Assembly: GCF_051020765.1 (NCBI RefSeq)
Contig: NC_134944.1
Coordinates: forward strand, 2,914,001 to 2,978,000
Length of the DNA stretch: 64,000 nt
Direction: 5' to 3'
Source of the DNA: Lasioglossum baleicum
Taxonomy: Eukaryota > Arthropoda > Insecta > Hymenoptera > Halictidae
The translations under genes and the position numbers were made by a program. Positions 12,601 through 25,039 of this stretch are shown here, piece after piece (the first letter of the stretch is position 1; every line of letters begins with the position of its first letter). The notes beneath the pieces are model-generated. The model searched no databases, had not been told where the DNA came from, and saw only the letters and a list, made by a program, of their open reading frames with translations.

Positions 12601-14887
12601 ACTGCTCGCTCTAGTCGAACCAGATTCCTTCGGTGTACTAGTAGGAGTTGGTGGTTTCTCCTCTGGTGGTGGTGGTGCTGGTTCAGGTTCCGGCGCAGGA
12701 GCCGGCGCCGGCTCCTCCTTCTTTTTGGTCTTCTTCTTCTTCTCCTTATCCGCCTAACATTTCAAATGTTTGGTAAATCAATTAAACGTCTCCATAGAAT
12801 ACAGATAGTATGTTAGAAACGCACAAACAGCTTCTCCTCTTGTTAAACGTGATTGCTCGAGCCGCGCGTTCATCTTTTTACAATTTCTTGTCAAATTAAC
12901 AAGTACAATAGCTTTTGTATTCAGAATTCGTTCGGGAAAATTAGGTCTTATCATATATTTAAACAAAAAACCAATTCGTTTAAATGTTTCATAAAAGAAA
13001 AGTAACAATGTAGATTTAATTCATATAATTATCCCGATAAAAATATATCTTTCACATACGTCAAGGACCTTTCAACTATGGGGACGAAAAAGGAAAGCAA
13101 TTTATAGAATGAATTATCACGCAAAAGTTATAATAAATTAGATAAATTTTATTTAATGTATATGTATATAACATTCTTAAGTACTTACGTATATAAATTA
13201 GAAAATAATTATTCATAATTCCGTTTAACCACTACCTATTCCAAATTAATTAATTCGTTTGTACGTTCGAATATCAGTTGTACAGGAAAAAGTTGTTGCA
13301 GATGTAATGGTTAAATAACAATGCCGTGACATTAGGATTATCTAATATTCCGGTAATGCCGGGTTAACGTAAGCATCGTCGAGGAAAATTTGGAAGGCGT
13401 TACTCATAAGGACTAATAATAGAATCTTTCTATCACCCGTGACTGAAAAGAAGCCAAGACATATATAGACCGTTTACTCGTAGCCGCCTCTCGAGTTACT
13501 ACAGTTACGTAATTTTCTTATTTTCGCGGTATGCAAAATGCGATCTCACGAACCGCTATTGTGCAGAGTTAGAAACGATTAGGCTGCGCTTATACGTTTG
13601 TCCAATCCAACCCTCCACCCTCGCGAAAACTACTATATCCTACTTTTACCAATTTACTCCAACATCCATGATTTGGATAGACAGCGGAAGTTTATGCAGT
13701 TTGCAATTTTTCGAGGCGATTTTTAAGAAAGGGAAACCAAATAAGTTATTATTTTCGATGGTAGTAGTTTTTGTCGGTCTGAAATATATTCTGGCATTTT
13801 TTGAAAATTTTCAGAAGCCACGAACGCGTAAAGATTCGCAGTCTAGTTATGAATATCGCATACTAACAGTAAATTGCTTGATTTTGAATTTTTATGGTTA
13901 CAGCAAACGAGTAACGTTCCAGTTTTTTCAGTTTATTTCAATATTAGAACTCAAAACACTAGCCACCCTCCCCCACCTGTTCTTTGAAAATTTTACTTTA
14001 CGCAAACTTCATTTTTAAAGTTTCTGATAACATCATTTCTTCTTGCCGCATAAATTGCAAGGAGAGAAAACAACGCCAGAAACGCGAGAGATGTAACATT
14101 ATTTCACATTTACAGAACGGACGTTTCTGAGAAGATCGTAGAAGAAATCCATTAAAATTTCCATGAAAGAATGCTTGGTCGTACTCGTTCGAAAAGAGTT
14201 GAGCTCGATGTTAAACTTGATAGAAATAAATTACAGTTTCGCAGTTGAACCATCATCCATCATCCGAGAGTTAAGAAGACAGATTTCACCGAAAACTCAA
14301 TAATATTGTATTTTTGTGCGATTGATAGGGATAAATACGCACTATATGAAACTTTGAACGAAAAGCACGGGGTTGACTTGAACCCGAATCTTCATTGAGT
14401 CTGTCGGGAGTAAAAAGCATAGGTATGAACGTGTTCAGTCCGCAATTATAAGGAAAGTCAGGATTTCAAGAACGGCAATGCGCGCAAAGAATGGGATTCA
14501 CTGAACTACGAATCTAACGAAGAGCACTGTTTTCACTCCCTAAGCACAATTCCCGAAATTCCTGGTGCAAGCTTGCACTCTGACAGATTCATCACTCAAT
14601 CTCTGGCACAGTTTACGCGTTTGATCGAGTTGTCGAGAAAATCTTAGGCCCGTGCGTGATCGATCAAACGTCTTTCCACCACTAGTCACAGGTATGTTCT
14701 CGATATCGAACATTCTCGATCTCTTGTTTTCTCGATTCGCAGCATTTCACTGGTTTCTTTTTTCTTTTTCATTTTTTTTTCTTCATTTTTTAGAGGATAT
14801 TCGATCAAAATTTCTCGGAATATTCCGCGATATGTTTCAAACGAAAGTCACAATGGCGTCGCGGTACACGCGGCACCTACTTACCAT
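9681..14887 (-). CDS. Mlc2: Muscle myosin regulatory light chain 2
   Basis: This light chain binds the myosin heavy-chain neck in muscle. Five coding exons on the minus strand: 14887-14885 (the ATG alone, followed by donor GTAAGT), 12753-12520, 10927-10744, 10440-10368 and 9834-9681. They total 215 residues; Drosophila Mlc2 has 222. The N-terminus is a lysine run followed by a proline/alanine/glutamate linker (residues 3-40), as in insect Mlc2. The phosphorylatable motif KRSGSSVFSMF carries Ser63-Ser64, matching the light-chain-kinase sites. EF-hand 1 begins DADKDGVIGKND right after exon 2, and the degenerate later EF-hands end MLTGTGDEDED. The first exon is the least certain part: exon 2 opens exactly with GCG (Ala) after an acceptor, so it needs an upstream exon ending in ATG, and the ATG plus perfect donor at 14885 is the best candidate seen. 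Introns contain several MITEs. A possible SRF-like site (CCATATTTAG, near 15053) lies upstream but is weak evidence. Confidence 0.93.
10158..10337. mobile_element. TTAA-flanked piggyBac-like MITE in Mlc2 intron
   Basis: The left end reads TTAATCCTTTGCACTCGG and the right end CAAAGCGTTAA, both bounded by TTAA. This matches the ends of two other copies in the window (11799-11930 and the right end at 22747-22771). TTAA target duplication and CCCTTTG-like ends are typical of piggyBac derivatives. It is noncoding. Confidence 0.5.
10504..10709. mobile_element. Intronic MITE with 21-bp terminal inverted repeats
   Basis: AGTAAAGTCGCGATCTAGCTC at the left end pairs with GAGCTAGATCGCAACTTTACT at the right end (one mismatch). 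The 206-bp element is GC-rich inside an AT-rich Mlc2 intron and lies between the exons at 10440 and 10744. The open frames on both strands here are incidental. Confidence 0.65.
11799..11930. mobile_element. TTAA-flanked piggyBac-like MITE in Mlc2 intron
   Basis: The left end TTAACCGTTAGCACTCGAG and the right end CGAGAGTGCAAAGGGTTAA are inverted and bounded by TTAA. The inside is AT-rich and noncoding, and the total length is 132 bp. Confidence 0.6.
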
Positions 14888-16559
14888 GTCTACAGTTGGT
14901 TTGTAAGAGGATGGTACGAGATGGTCACAACGAACCAACTGTCCAAGTCATAGAGGTGAACTTGTCTAAGTAACTTTGGTAGATCTCCCCCACTACAGGG
15001 CCGGTGCTTGAGCAGGGGTGTCTTGCCCGGGTACAACGCCAACGCCTATCTGACCATATTTAGTGCGAGCCACCTCAAAATAGCAACCCTTTCGATGTTT
15101 CGACTAAAACAGTTTGCTCAGGATTGTACGATCGGCGACGTCTCTCGTGGCTGCGGCCCTTTTTCGCAGCAAGCATATGCTTCTTACCCACGAAAATATG
15201 AGTCAAGGGTACCCCGGAAGAGAATACCTACGACCATCTTTGCTATTTCCTCCGAATTTCCTCGTTTCAACGTGCAGCCACTACTATTCTTTTATCCCGA
15301 CTTCACCGAAACTAGTTCACTCTTTTATCCTGATTATCTCATCCTCGAATTCTTCTTTCTGTTGCGAATACAATGCAACCATCAGAATAATCTATCAGAG
15401 TTTCCTCGAAGTGTTGGTGCAGCCTGAAAAGGGCTCCATTGGAAATCCAAGGTTTTTTTTTACACAACCAAATTTTACATGGCTCTTTAACACGTTTCAC
15501 GTGTTTCTACACGATTTTGTGTCGAAACAGAGCCAGATATATTTCTTCTTAGGACAACTCGAAACGTTAAATAACAAAGATCCTCTATAGTCGAGTCCTA
15601 TCGGATAACACGCGATTCGCTTGGTTCAAATTCAAAGTCAGTATTATCGAGTGCGAAAAATTAATTGATTACAATACTATTGCTAGTAGAAGATACGCTA
15701 GTAGAAGTACTATAAAAATCAATTGCATGTTAAAGTAACTTCGACACACGAAGAAAATTTTCATTTCTAGTTCATTATACTTCGCAAGGATTTCCGGTGT
15801 GTACATACATATGCGCGCGCACACCAATGTTCGAAGTGGTGAAGGAACTTGGTTACCATAAATAACTGTCCGATATTCGAGAACAGAAAACATCGGCACA
15901 TTTAAAATGCATCGTACAATTTCCAAGACTATAGCATCAGATCGACTCGTTTCATTTTTTACATTAACAATAACCCACCCACACCTCCCAATCTAAAATC
16001 AAACTCTTTTTGGTGACAATAAGTTTTTCATTGTACTCGTTATATGAGAATTATATAAACATTGTTTATAATACAGAGGAAAGAAGTGGAAAACTATTCT
16101 ACGGCATTACTACTAAATGTTCTCGGTCATAGGTCGAGTATCGTTCATTTTTGCGCTCGGTAAAATTGTATAAAAACTATATAGTTAAACGCGGTTAGTG
16201 AAAACATATACGATGTCCTAAATTTCATAGATTGTGGCATTATAGAGAACAAATGGGTGACATAAATAGATAAAAAAGACAGTAAACTGATACTAAGGAA
16301 GAAAACAATAATTATTTTTAGCAGTTCTATATTAAGAAACCCTCCTACCCGGAGGGATTTGTATTTATGCTCAGCTTATAAAAGTGCTTCCCGATGCGAT
16401 GTATATGCATATATATTTATATGCAACCTACATACATAAATATGTTCCCCTTAATATAAATTATGTTACAATATTATCATTGATCGTTGTGATCGTTGAT
16501 AACGTAACATATTCGTGGATTTGCAGACCTATTGATTTATTGAATAGGGGAGACCGGGG

Positions 16560-17265
16560 CTAAACGTTCCGATTTTGAAGAAACATATAAAATGACGTAG
16601 AAATAGTATAGATATTCTCATCTTTAACGAGTAATTTATTGTTAAATTTATTATACTTTAAAATTCTAACCGTAAAATTAAAATATTGCAATAGGTTTTT
16701 TATATCTTTTAATTTATTTGTCGTTGGACGAAGCGGAACTTTTTGCCCTGTTGTGGGGCAAGTTGTTTCAAAAGAATAAAATTTGCTAATGTAATGTAAT
16801 ATTTTATTAGTTAATGAAATGCAACACATATATAAATAATATTGATTTATTTAGGTTTAGGTGTTAACAGAAATATGCTATGTTTAACAGAACATCAAAA
16901 CAATATAATAACTCCAACATTATCTTTGATATTAAATTACTTTGGCATATATTGCATTAAATTCTTTAACCACGACGAAGATGGAATGTTGCGTAAATTA
17001 AATTTTAATGCACATTCAAACACTAATTTCCTGGCTTCTTGCGGAAAAAGACCAAAATAAATATAGATGAACATTTCGGAAGGTATTTTGCCATAATTTT
17101 TTCTTCTATTGTAGCCTCTTGTCTATCTTTTAGTTTTTTGATAAATGTGGACAACGTCACGTAACTGATATTGAAGTTTCTCGCGATTGTTTTTGTTTTT
17201 TTTTTAAATAAAATACTAACTTTATAATGCATTTTTAAAACTTGTATGTACACATATATATACAT
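16560..17265 (-). pseudogene. Pogo/Tigger-like transposase relic
   Basis: Two minus-strand open stretches suggest a decayed transposase. The upstream one (17265-17023) has a basic helix-turn-helix-like segment, TIARNFNISYVTLSTFIKKL, of the psq/pogo type. The downstream one (16829-16560) contains TTGQKVPLRPTTNKLKDIKN and is followed by degenerate sequence. The frames are interrupted between them. Family assignment rests on pattern memory of the HTH segment only, so it is tentative. Confidence 0.4.
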
Positions 17266-17394
17266 TTGCGGCGAGGCAAGTTATTGTTACCAGTTGTTAC
17301 GGAACAATGTGCCCCAAGTCACAGTAACAACTTGCCCCACTTGACACCTGTTGACACATGCGGAAATCTAGAATAATATTTTAGTTATAGGTAA

Positions 17395-17544
17395 TAGACC
17401 CCAGATCTTTATGCAAAATAGAAAAATGAATACTTTATATTTTTCACTAATAATTTCAATGTAGTTAAAATTTCTAACCTTTTCATTGTTTTAAATTTCA
17501 CCTACTTATTATTTCCGTCATAAATGCATAAAATCCGCTGTCTA
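17395..17544. mobile_element. MITE, GACTGCGGATCTTTATGC family (copy 1)
   Basis: Bounded by TA. The left end is GACCCCAGATCTTTATGCA and the right end TGCATAAAATCCGCTGTC, inverted with respect to each other. It is 150 bp, noncoding, and shorter than the approximately 195-200 bp copies elsewhere in the window. Confidence 0.7.
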
Positions 17545-18158
17545 CTAATAATATTATAAAAAGTTACTGTACGTGTCGCTATACCTGACTTTTGATTACT
17601 AATTTGATTACAGTTTAAATATTTCTGCCTTACTCTTACCGATTGTAAGCGTGAAGGTCATTGACGTCATTGTTCTCTTTTTCCACCAACCAAGTCTCCT
17701 ACCACGAGCGCGCGAAGAAATGAGAAAGTAAGCACGCACGTATAGATGCAAGTCGTATTGCCTTAGTCAGTTTCATTCTAAGGCAACAGTTTCACGCAGC
17801 TCTCAGTTTCTGATACATGTCTTTTTGTAAAAATAATATTTTAGTTATTATTTTTTGTCTAAAGAAAACATGTGGTGGCTTATTCTATTAAATTATAGTA
17901 AGTAAACCTTGTCAAAGAACGGAAAATAATCGCAGTGTCGAAACTGTGAGGATGTAGCTTTTGTCAGTATTGTTAGACAGTATCAATTTATAAAAATATA
18001 AGCTTGTGGCGTCCATGTCTGTTTTTATTGCATGTAAATTACAAACAAAATTGAATGAATTTTTGGTTCGAATTTTGCAAGAGTAGCTTGCAAAAACAAT
18101 TGAATTCCGCTATTTGAAATCTTTTCAAAGTACATAATTCGATAAGCATTCTATTATA

Positions 18159-21100
18159 ATGTTAACTTACCTCGTTGCAGTCACCTTTGCAAGTTCATTG
18201 CGTCTCGCGGCGTATATTTCGTCTGGCGGGCTGCATGGAGAAATTCGATTCGAAAAAGCCACGGACACATCCGTCAGAATTCGATTTTCCCTTCAAGCTA
18301 CTTTGCAGTATCCAGATCAACAATGGTTTTGGTCAGTTACTCAGTTTCCCGTCGATTATACGATTACAGAGAACAGATGCGACCAACGACATCTTGGAGA
18401 AAGGTATGTATGCATTTAAAATTTTTTCAGTATATCATACTGAATTTCCGCATATGAAAATAACTGAATGAAACTGTTAATATTATTTGAAAATAATCTG
18501 ACAAATGTTGCAGCATCATCGACCTTACAGAATTAATTGGACCATTAGATCTACCTGGAAATGAAACTGGAGCAGTGGAAGTTTCAGGCATAAGTTTAAC
18601 AGGAAAAATGGGTTTATGGGGCAAGGGCTTAATACTTAAGGATACATACTCATCTAGAACCATTTGCACTTCGATCACGGTACTTCTATAACTAAAGGGA
18701 ACCGATCCCACTTGTTCTTTTATGTACAAATAAAAATGTCAATACGTTTGTACATTTCAGGTGCTGGAAAAAAATGTAGAGAAAGTTGCAAAAGCACAAT
18801 TCTACGGACCTGTAGCTGGAACTGTTTGGTTCCGATGGCTAGGTGGTCATGCTGGTGATAATACTACCGACACGATAATTTATACAGACCTACATCATGT
18901 TAACAAACAGAAGTTACAAAGCGTAGACTACACAGAGCATTACTGGAAGATTTATGTAACTGATATTTTCGATATTGGCAAAGGTGCGATATTTTGCAAC
19001 AAAACATATAATATTTATAATATATTATGAATTTATTTAAATGTATTGAAATTGATATTTGATTGCAATACAGATAAATCAAGTTGTAATATTCTACAAA
19101 CGGTTTTTGATCCTGATAATGCTGGAACTGGAAAAGGTATTGGTGATATCGATATGCGTCTAGGCAAGATAAAAGTAGCTACTAACCACAACAAAAGGTA
19201 TAAAACTCTGTACAGAGATTCAGATCTATCTCTACTACCTGCTGATTTACTTGGTCCTCATCGCCTCATATACTTAGTAATCTTTCATCCGACACATGAT
19301 GATTCCTTTTTAGTTTGTACCAAGATCAATCACTGGAGAACTATGTCTACCAAGTAAGATTTCGTAAAAGTATTTCAATTTTTAACGTCTGTTACTTATT
19401 CCCAAACAGAGTCTTGTTATTCTGTGATCTATATGTGATAAAAACTTGTTAATATTGTCTACTTTAATTAATTTAGAACTTTAATTAATTCTCATGGTAT
19501 AAAAGGAGAGGTAACATTGACTCAAGTGACGCCGTTCGAGCCAACATGGGTTAATATATCCTTAACACCTGTAAATGACTTGGAAACAAGACTACGGTAC
19601 GCAACTAAAATAAAATCATACCAAATTCATGAATTACCTGCAGAAGCAACGAAAGCTGGAAGTGATTCTGCTGATGTATGCAATACAACTGGAAAAGTAT
19701 ACAATCCAAGTCATATAGATGAAACAACAGTACCGCCAGCAGGTAAACATTGAAATTGAATCAGACTTAAAAGCAGTTCACTTGATATCGCAAATGCACA
19801 TTCCCTAAGCATACATGTACTTTTAGGATTTGGAACTCAAGATCAATACGCTATCGGAGATCTTTCCGGAAAACTTCAAGGACGCAAAGAAGGATCATAC
19901 CACTATGATATCTTATCGGGAAGTGCCAAACTCAGTGGAATTTATTGGGATACATATCTTCCACTTTCAGGAGTTCATAGTATAACTCATCGGAGTCTTG
20001 TTCTTCATAAGTAATCCATAACTATTCTTCATATTTTTTACTTTTTTTATTTCCCGTTACAAAATTATACATATACTTTTCTTATTAGATATAATGAAAC
20101 CGATAATATGAGTATAGTACCTTGGGTATGCGGAACATTAACTTCTCATCTGCCGGATAATAGTGGACAAATGCCAATGATAACAGCACAAGTAATATAC
20201 AGATATCCAATTGTTGGTAGAATAACTTTCCGTCAACCACAAAATGATCCCCAAATGGATACAACTATTATAATTGAATATTTAGTACATGCAGATGGTA
20301 ATGCTTTGAACAACTCAGCATCGCATAGGTACAATATGTAGCTATTGCTATGTTTATTCAGAATTATACATATTTACCAAAGTTACATAGACGTTTAAAA
20401 GATAAAATTTCATAAATATTTAGATGGATGGTTCACGATAATTCACCAGGAAAGGATTACTATAATTGGACAGGCAGATGTTTGAGTACAGGGGACCCTT
20501 ATAATTCCTATAAGGTATAGGTATAATAACGGAAATATAAATATGAGATAGATATCTTAATATTCTATTTTAAAAATGATTAGGTAGAATGGGATTCAAC
20601 ACATCCTGAATATTGTTCATTGGATGAAATAACACTGTGTAGAGTGGGCGATTTAACAAGACATGGAACAATTGACATTGCTGGTAAAAAACATTATGCA
20701 CCTATTTTAACTCGAAAACTCTTTACGGACACACTATTGTCTTTGTCTGGACCTAATAGTATAGTAGGAAAAAGTTTAGTTATATACGATGACAATGGAC
20801 CACGTGCACGAGGAGAAAGATTAGCATGTTCAATGTATGTGCATAAAATTTAATAAAACTTGAGAGAATGTACAAAATTATTCTCATTAAATAGTATTAC
20901 GTAAGTGACGATAGTGCAATTTAATTACATAGTTCGCTTTTTGCTTAGAATTAGCAAAGTATACCGTCGCAAAGCCGTAGTAAAAGATTGGTTTGGAAAT
21001 GGAGAAAACATATCGTTAAGAGGAAAAGTGGAATTCATACAACAATCTGAATACGACATTACAAATGGAGAAATAACTCTTGATGGTCTTAATGGAAAAA

Positions 21101-23853
21101 TGAGTGGATATCATGTGCACATGGTAAATATGTATAATAAAATAATAACTTTCATTGTTTATATTTATAATGCTAATACACGCTAATACAGTCTATATCT
21201 ATGTGTATTCTATGTAATTTATTTATTTCGGCTTCGCAGCCCAGAAATGGACTTGGTTTTACATTCTATCACGCTTGACTACACTTTAACTACTGCACGC
21301 TAAATACTCCTACTTCTGCTCTATATTAATTTTTATTTCATTTATCCTAAATTACACAAACTCCCGTGTTTGCCTTTGGTCTATTGCTCATTTCTGACTC
21401 CTCTGCGCTTAGTTTCTATCATTCTCTCTGTTTCTTTGCAGCCAAAAATTTCTGCACCGTATAACAGTAACAATTCTATGTATTTTAGACTCCAGTAGAA
21501 CATGATTTAGAATTCCCCTGTGAAGGTACTTCTTTGTATGGTCACTGGAATCCATTTGGCGTCAATGTAAATAATGGCACACCGTATCCTGGAGAAGGAA
21601 CAAGTGACCAATATGAAATGGGTGATCTTAGCGGAAAATTTGGAACTTTAGAGAACAGAAAAAGATATATGTCAACTTTTAACGATACAATTCTTCCGTT
21701 ATTTGGACCAAGAAGTGTGCTGGGTCGGAGCATAGTAATTCATAAAAAAGAAAAAAACATTAGGTATTTATTGTAGAAATTTGGATTATATTGTAGTAGA
21801 ATATTCATTGTTAATTAATTTAATTTAATCGCAATCATCAGTGATAATAAGTAAAACCACAGATATTGGAAATTATACTTTACTTTATCCGTACCTTATA
21901 AACATTTGAAGTCTTAAATCATATGTGTACAGCATATTTTTATTTAAAATTCTATTTTTCAGCACAAATACGAAAAAAGGAATATGATTATATGTAAAAA
22001 ATTACTGCACTAAATTAGATAACGATAGCTATTCCAAAATTAGTTAATATCTCTTTTAATGTTAACATACTGCTACTGTTAATTTATTCTACACACTTTA
22101 TATATAATTTTATTCTATTTACTCTATAAAACATCAATTTTTATAAACAATTTCAAATTGCCTATTAATTCATAATAACTTTTTCAATCTTTGTAAAATA
22201 AGATTCTTGATAGTTATTAAGTGTGAATTAATTCTATTCTTCTATTGTTCTCATGATTATTCAAAACATAACTCTAATAATTGCAGCAAATTTTAAGAAA
22301 ATATTTTACAGTACTTTTTCGGTTTAGGTGGGCATGTTCGACTATAGAACGAGGATATTCACCATCTGAAGCTAGCGAACTTCGAGCCATTGCTTCTTTT
22401 CACCATCCACATGGATTTGCATATGGATACATAAAAATGGTAAAATCGTAAAATGTTTAAATGATAAAAAGGGAAAGTGATATACTATGAAAGTACATAC
22501 TTCGTTATTGTAATTAATAATTACAGACACAACTAGTGCATCGTGATGGTGCTGAAAGTGAAACTATAATCGAAGTAAAACTTCGCCATCCTGGTAAACA
22601 CGATCGCAATATTGTAAGTAATATAAGAAAGTAATAATGCAGAGTTAATTCATACGACAATTTCAGGTATTACATCAATTTCATAAAATGAAAAAAATCA
22701 TATAGAAATTTTCTAGGTCGTAAGAAATATTTAATTTACAAGTTAAAATAGCTCCGAGTGCAAAGGGTTAAAAATATCTGTGTGGAAATGATTTTAAGAT
22801 ACTTTTTAAACGTCTAAGTCTACCCGCAAGATATTTGTTACGAGATTAAAAATTACACTTTATTTCAGACAAAAGATCATAATTGGGCAATATATGTAAA
22901 TCCTGTTGGTGTGGACGCAGCTGTGCAAGTAAAAGACACTAGATGCGTAGCAGGTGGATATATATGGAATCCTCATTTTACTCAATTGGCAGACCCTCTA
23001 AATGTATTACTAATTATTATACAATGAGATTTTATATGGCAGTAACTAACATCAAAAATATACTTTGGTAACATGACCTCAATTTTATTTTACAGAATGA
23101 CCTATATAGACAAGAATGTGGCCCTGATTTACCGTTAAGATGTTATATAGGAGATGTATCAGGCCGACTGGGACCTATTAACATAGGATTAGAAAGACAA
23201 GTTTTTACAGATTCAAACTTTCCTTTAGGTGGATCAGTATCGGCTATGGGAAGATCTATCGTTATTTTCGATAAAAATTTTGGAAGTAATAGATTTGCTT
23301 GTGCTAATATTGAACCGGACAATGATATTGTAAAATATGCAAATATAAGAAAACCACCACGTTTCGTGGTGTCAGTATACAGTATACATAGTCATACTAA
23401 CTTGTAGAAATTGGTTTTCTATTTAAAATCTTTCCTTGGATTAATTTTCATATTTTTTCATTATAGAGCTCAATTTCTAGAAGATGTACGAAAAGTTATG
23501 GGGATCCCAGAGTGGATGTTGTCTATAGATAATAGAAAAACTAAAACATTACATAATGAAGCATGTATTCAATTTCTATTACATTTCAAAGGTACTTATA
23601 TTTAGTTTATTTAAAACATTAAACATAAATTATTAAACAATTAATTTATACCTTCATGTACACAGGTCCACTTGCTAGTAGAATGGAACAAGATTTTAAC
23701 AAACTTATGACTACTGGACGATTAGAAACACCAACTTTGTACATTCCAGGATATGTTCCAACAAAGCGCAAAAGTACTTTAGGTTATCGTCAATGTGGAA
23801 GCCGAGACCCAAATGATAAAAGTAAAAACTACTCACAATCAATATACAAATAA
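18159..23853 (+). CDS. Rsod: Cu-only superoxide dismutase repeat protein (Rsod-like)
   Basis: Secreted multi-domain protein made of degenerate Cu/Zn-SOD repeats. Seventeen in-phase exons: 18159-18403, 18514-18679, 18761-18983, 19074-19353, 19477-19742, 19827-20010, 20089-20328, 20424-20514, 20584-20834, 20949-21123, 21489-21763, 22328-22439, 22527-22613, 22869-23003, 23096-23370, 23467-23591 and 23666-23853. They total 1105 residues. A hydrophobic N-terminus (MLTYLVAVTFASSLRLAA) looks like a signal peptide. About five repeats each end in a GDLSG...GRSIVIH-type block. In the repeat at residues 690-805 all four copper ligands of SOD are recognisable (His704 and His706 in GYHVHM, His726 in GHWNPF, His792 in RSIVIH) with a Cys718/Cys802 pair. 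The zinc-site histidine expected before GDL is Tyr/Glu, which fits a Cu-only enzyme. The other repeats have lost ligands. The C-terminal 100 residues are unlike SOD. A MITE begins 10 bases after the stop codon. Family identity is strong; the Drosophila symbol is used by similarity. Confidence 0.88.
22747..22771. mobile_element. Right end of the TTAA-flanked MITE in an Rsod intron
   Basis: AATAGCTCCGAGTGCAAAGG followed by GTTAA repeats the right terminus of the element at 11799-11930. The left terminus was not found, so this is a truncated copy. Confidence 0.5.
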
Positions 23854-23863
23854 AACTCAAAAT

Positions 23864-24060
23864 TAGACTGCGGATCTTTATGCATTTATGAAGAAATTGG
23901 TTGGGTGAAATATAAAACAGTAAAGGATTAAAAAAGTTTTAAAATATCGTGATGTTTTTATTGTAACAAAGTCGTTAAGGGATGAAATCAATTTTTATGC
24001 ATTCCTCTTTCCCACAATCGATGCAAAACATTTTTATTTTGCATAAAGATCTGCAGTCTA
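23864..24060. mobile_element. MITE, GACTGCGGATCTTTATGC family (copy 2)
   Basis: TA-bounded, 197 bp. The left end is GACTGCGGATCTTTATGCA and the right end GCATAAAGATCTGCAGTC, a near-perfect inverted pair. It begins 10 bases after the Rsod-like stop codon, so it probably lies in that gene's 3' UTR. Confidence 0.85.
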
Positions 24061-25039
24061 CTTATAATCATTCGACTTTCAAAGTAGTAATATATATTTA
24101 ATATTTTTAGGTTCTAATTTCTTACTTTTAAGTAAATGTTCACAATGGTCACCACAACTTTTATTAATTTTGACTGCATTTATTATAAGTTATAGCATAA
24201 ATGGATTATAAATCTCATTCAAAACATTTTTATTTCTGAGGTAATGTCTCAAAGATATTCGTTCAAACATATTATGTATAGTGTTTTAAAGATTCAATAA
24301 TTTTTAAATAAATTATTTTCTGGATACATTTATTACCTAAATTATTGGTTTGATATTTAAGAAATTATAGCAATGATAACAATAGAAAATGTAATATCAA
24401 AGAGGAAATGAGAGTGCTCACACTCGAGCTTTTAGCTGAGTCGCCAGATAGTAGCATTTATGGTTGCCAATGGTTGGGAGTTACATAGTTGGGATATAGT
24501 TAGGGATAGTGGGCCGTGTTAGCCATTCATCTTATAGTAACGTTGGTCCTATGTTGGGTAGATCGTTAGCCCTACTACATAAAAGGCAATATTTCTAACG
24601 GTTGCCCAACTAATACCCCTACAAAGGCCCAACAAAATGCTAACCATGAATACTACTAGGGATGAAATCTGTATTTATTTCCTCACCACTTACTTTATTT
24701 AAAAAAAAATTAATAGTAAGAACATATACTTACTTGTAAAAAGATGTATCACGGTTTTGTCGTTCCATACAATTCTTTATGCACCATTTCTCCAAATGTT
24801 TACGAAGTAATGCATAAATATATATATAATATAAATACATACTTGTATTTGTATACCTCGCTTTTATATCGCTATCCACCATTTTGAATTATCTTGTGAC
24901 ATCCTTGTGGGCACCAGATTACCAGATATGTAAATAAATACTCCCGTTATCTTGAAACACTGCGTCCTATGCATATCCTATACATATGCAGGGTCTATAA
25001 GTATATATATGGTCTATTCTATATAAAGATATAAGTATA

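Larger units (their letters stand above)
14888..18158. other. Region between Mlc2 and the Rsod-like gene
   Basis: Divergent flank holding the Mlc2 promoter side (after 14888) and the upstream side of the Rsod-like gene. The two overlapping plus-strand open frames at 15008-15590 have no recognised domain and are not supported as genes. A pogo-type transposon relic and one MITE copy are listed separately. Confidence 0.5.

Noticed and set aside
12548..12816. Plus-strand open frames rich in Gly/Ser or Arg/Trp
   Set aside because: These are antisense shadows of the Lys/Pro/Ala-rich N-terminal exon of Mlc2.
13668..14018. 116-codon plus-strand open frame within Mlc2 intron 1
   Set aside because: No domain, AT-rich composition and no splice context.
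15008..15590. Two overlapping plus-strand open frames of 139 and 158 codons upstream of Mlc2
   Set aside because: No domain, no splice partners and mutually overlapping frames; probably chance in a moderately GC-rich promoter region.
19198..19353. Possible donor (AAAAG|GTATAA) at 19198 in the Rsod-like gene
   Set aside because: The reading frame beyond it encodes a family-like block (LLPADLLGPHRLIYLVIF), so the exon was extended to the donor at 19354.
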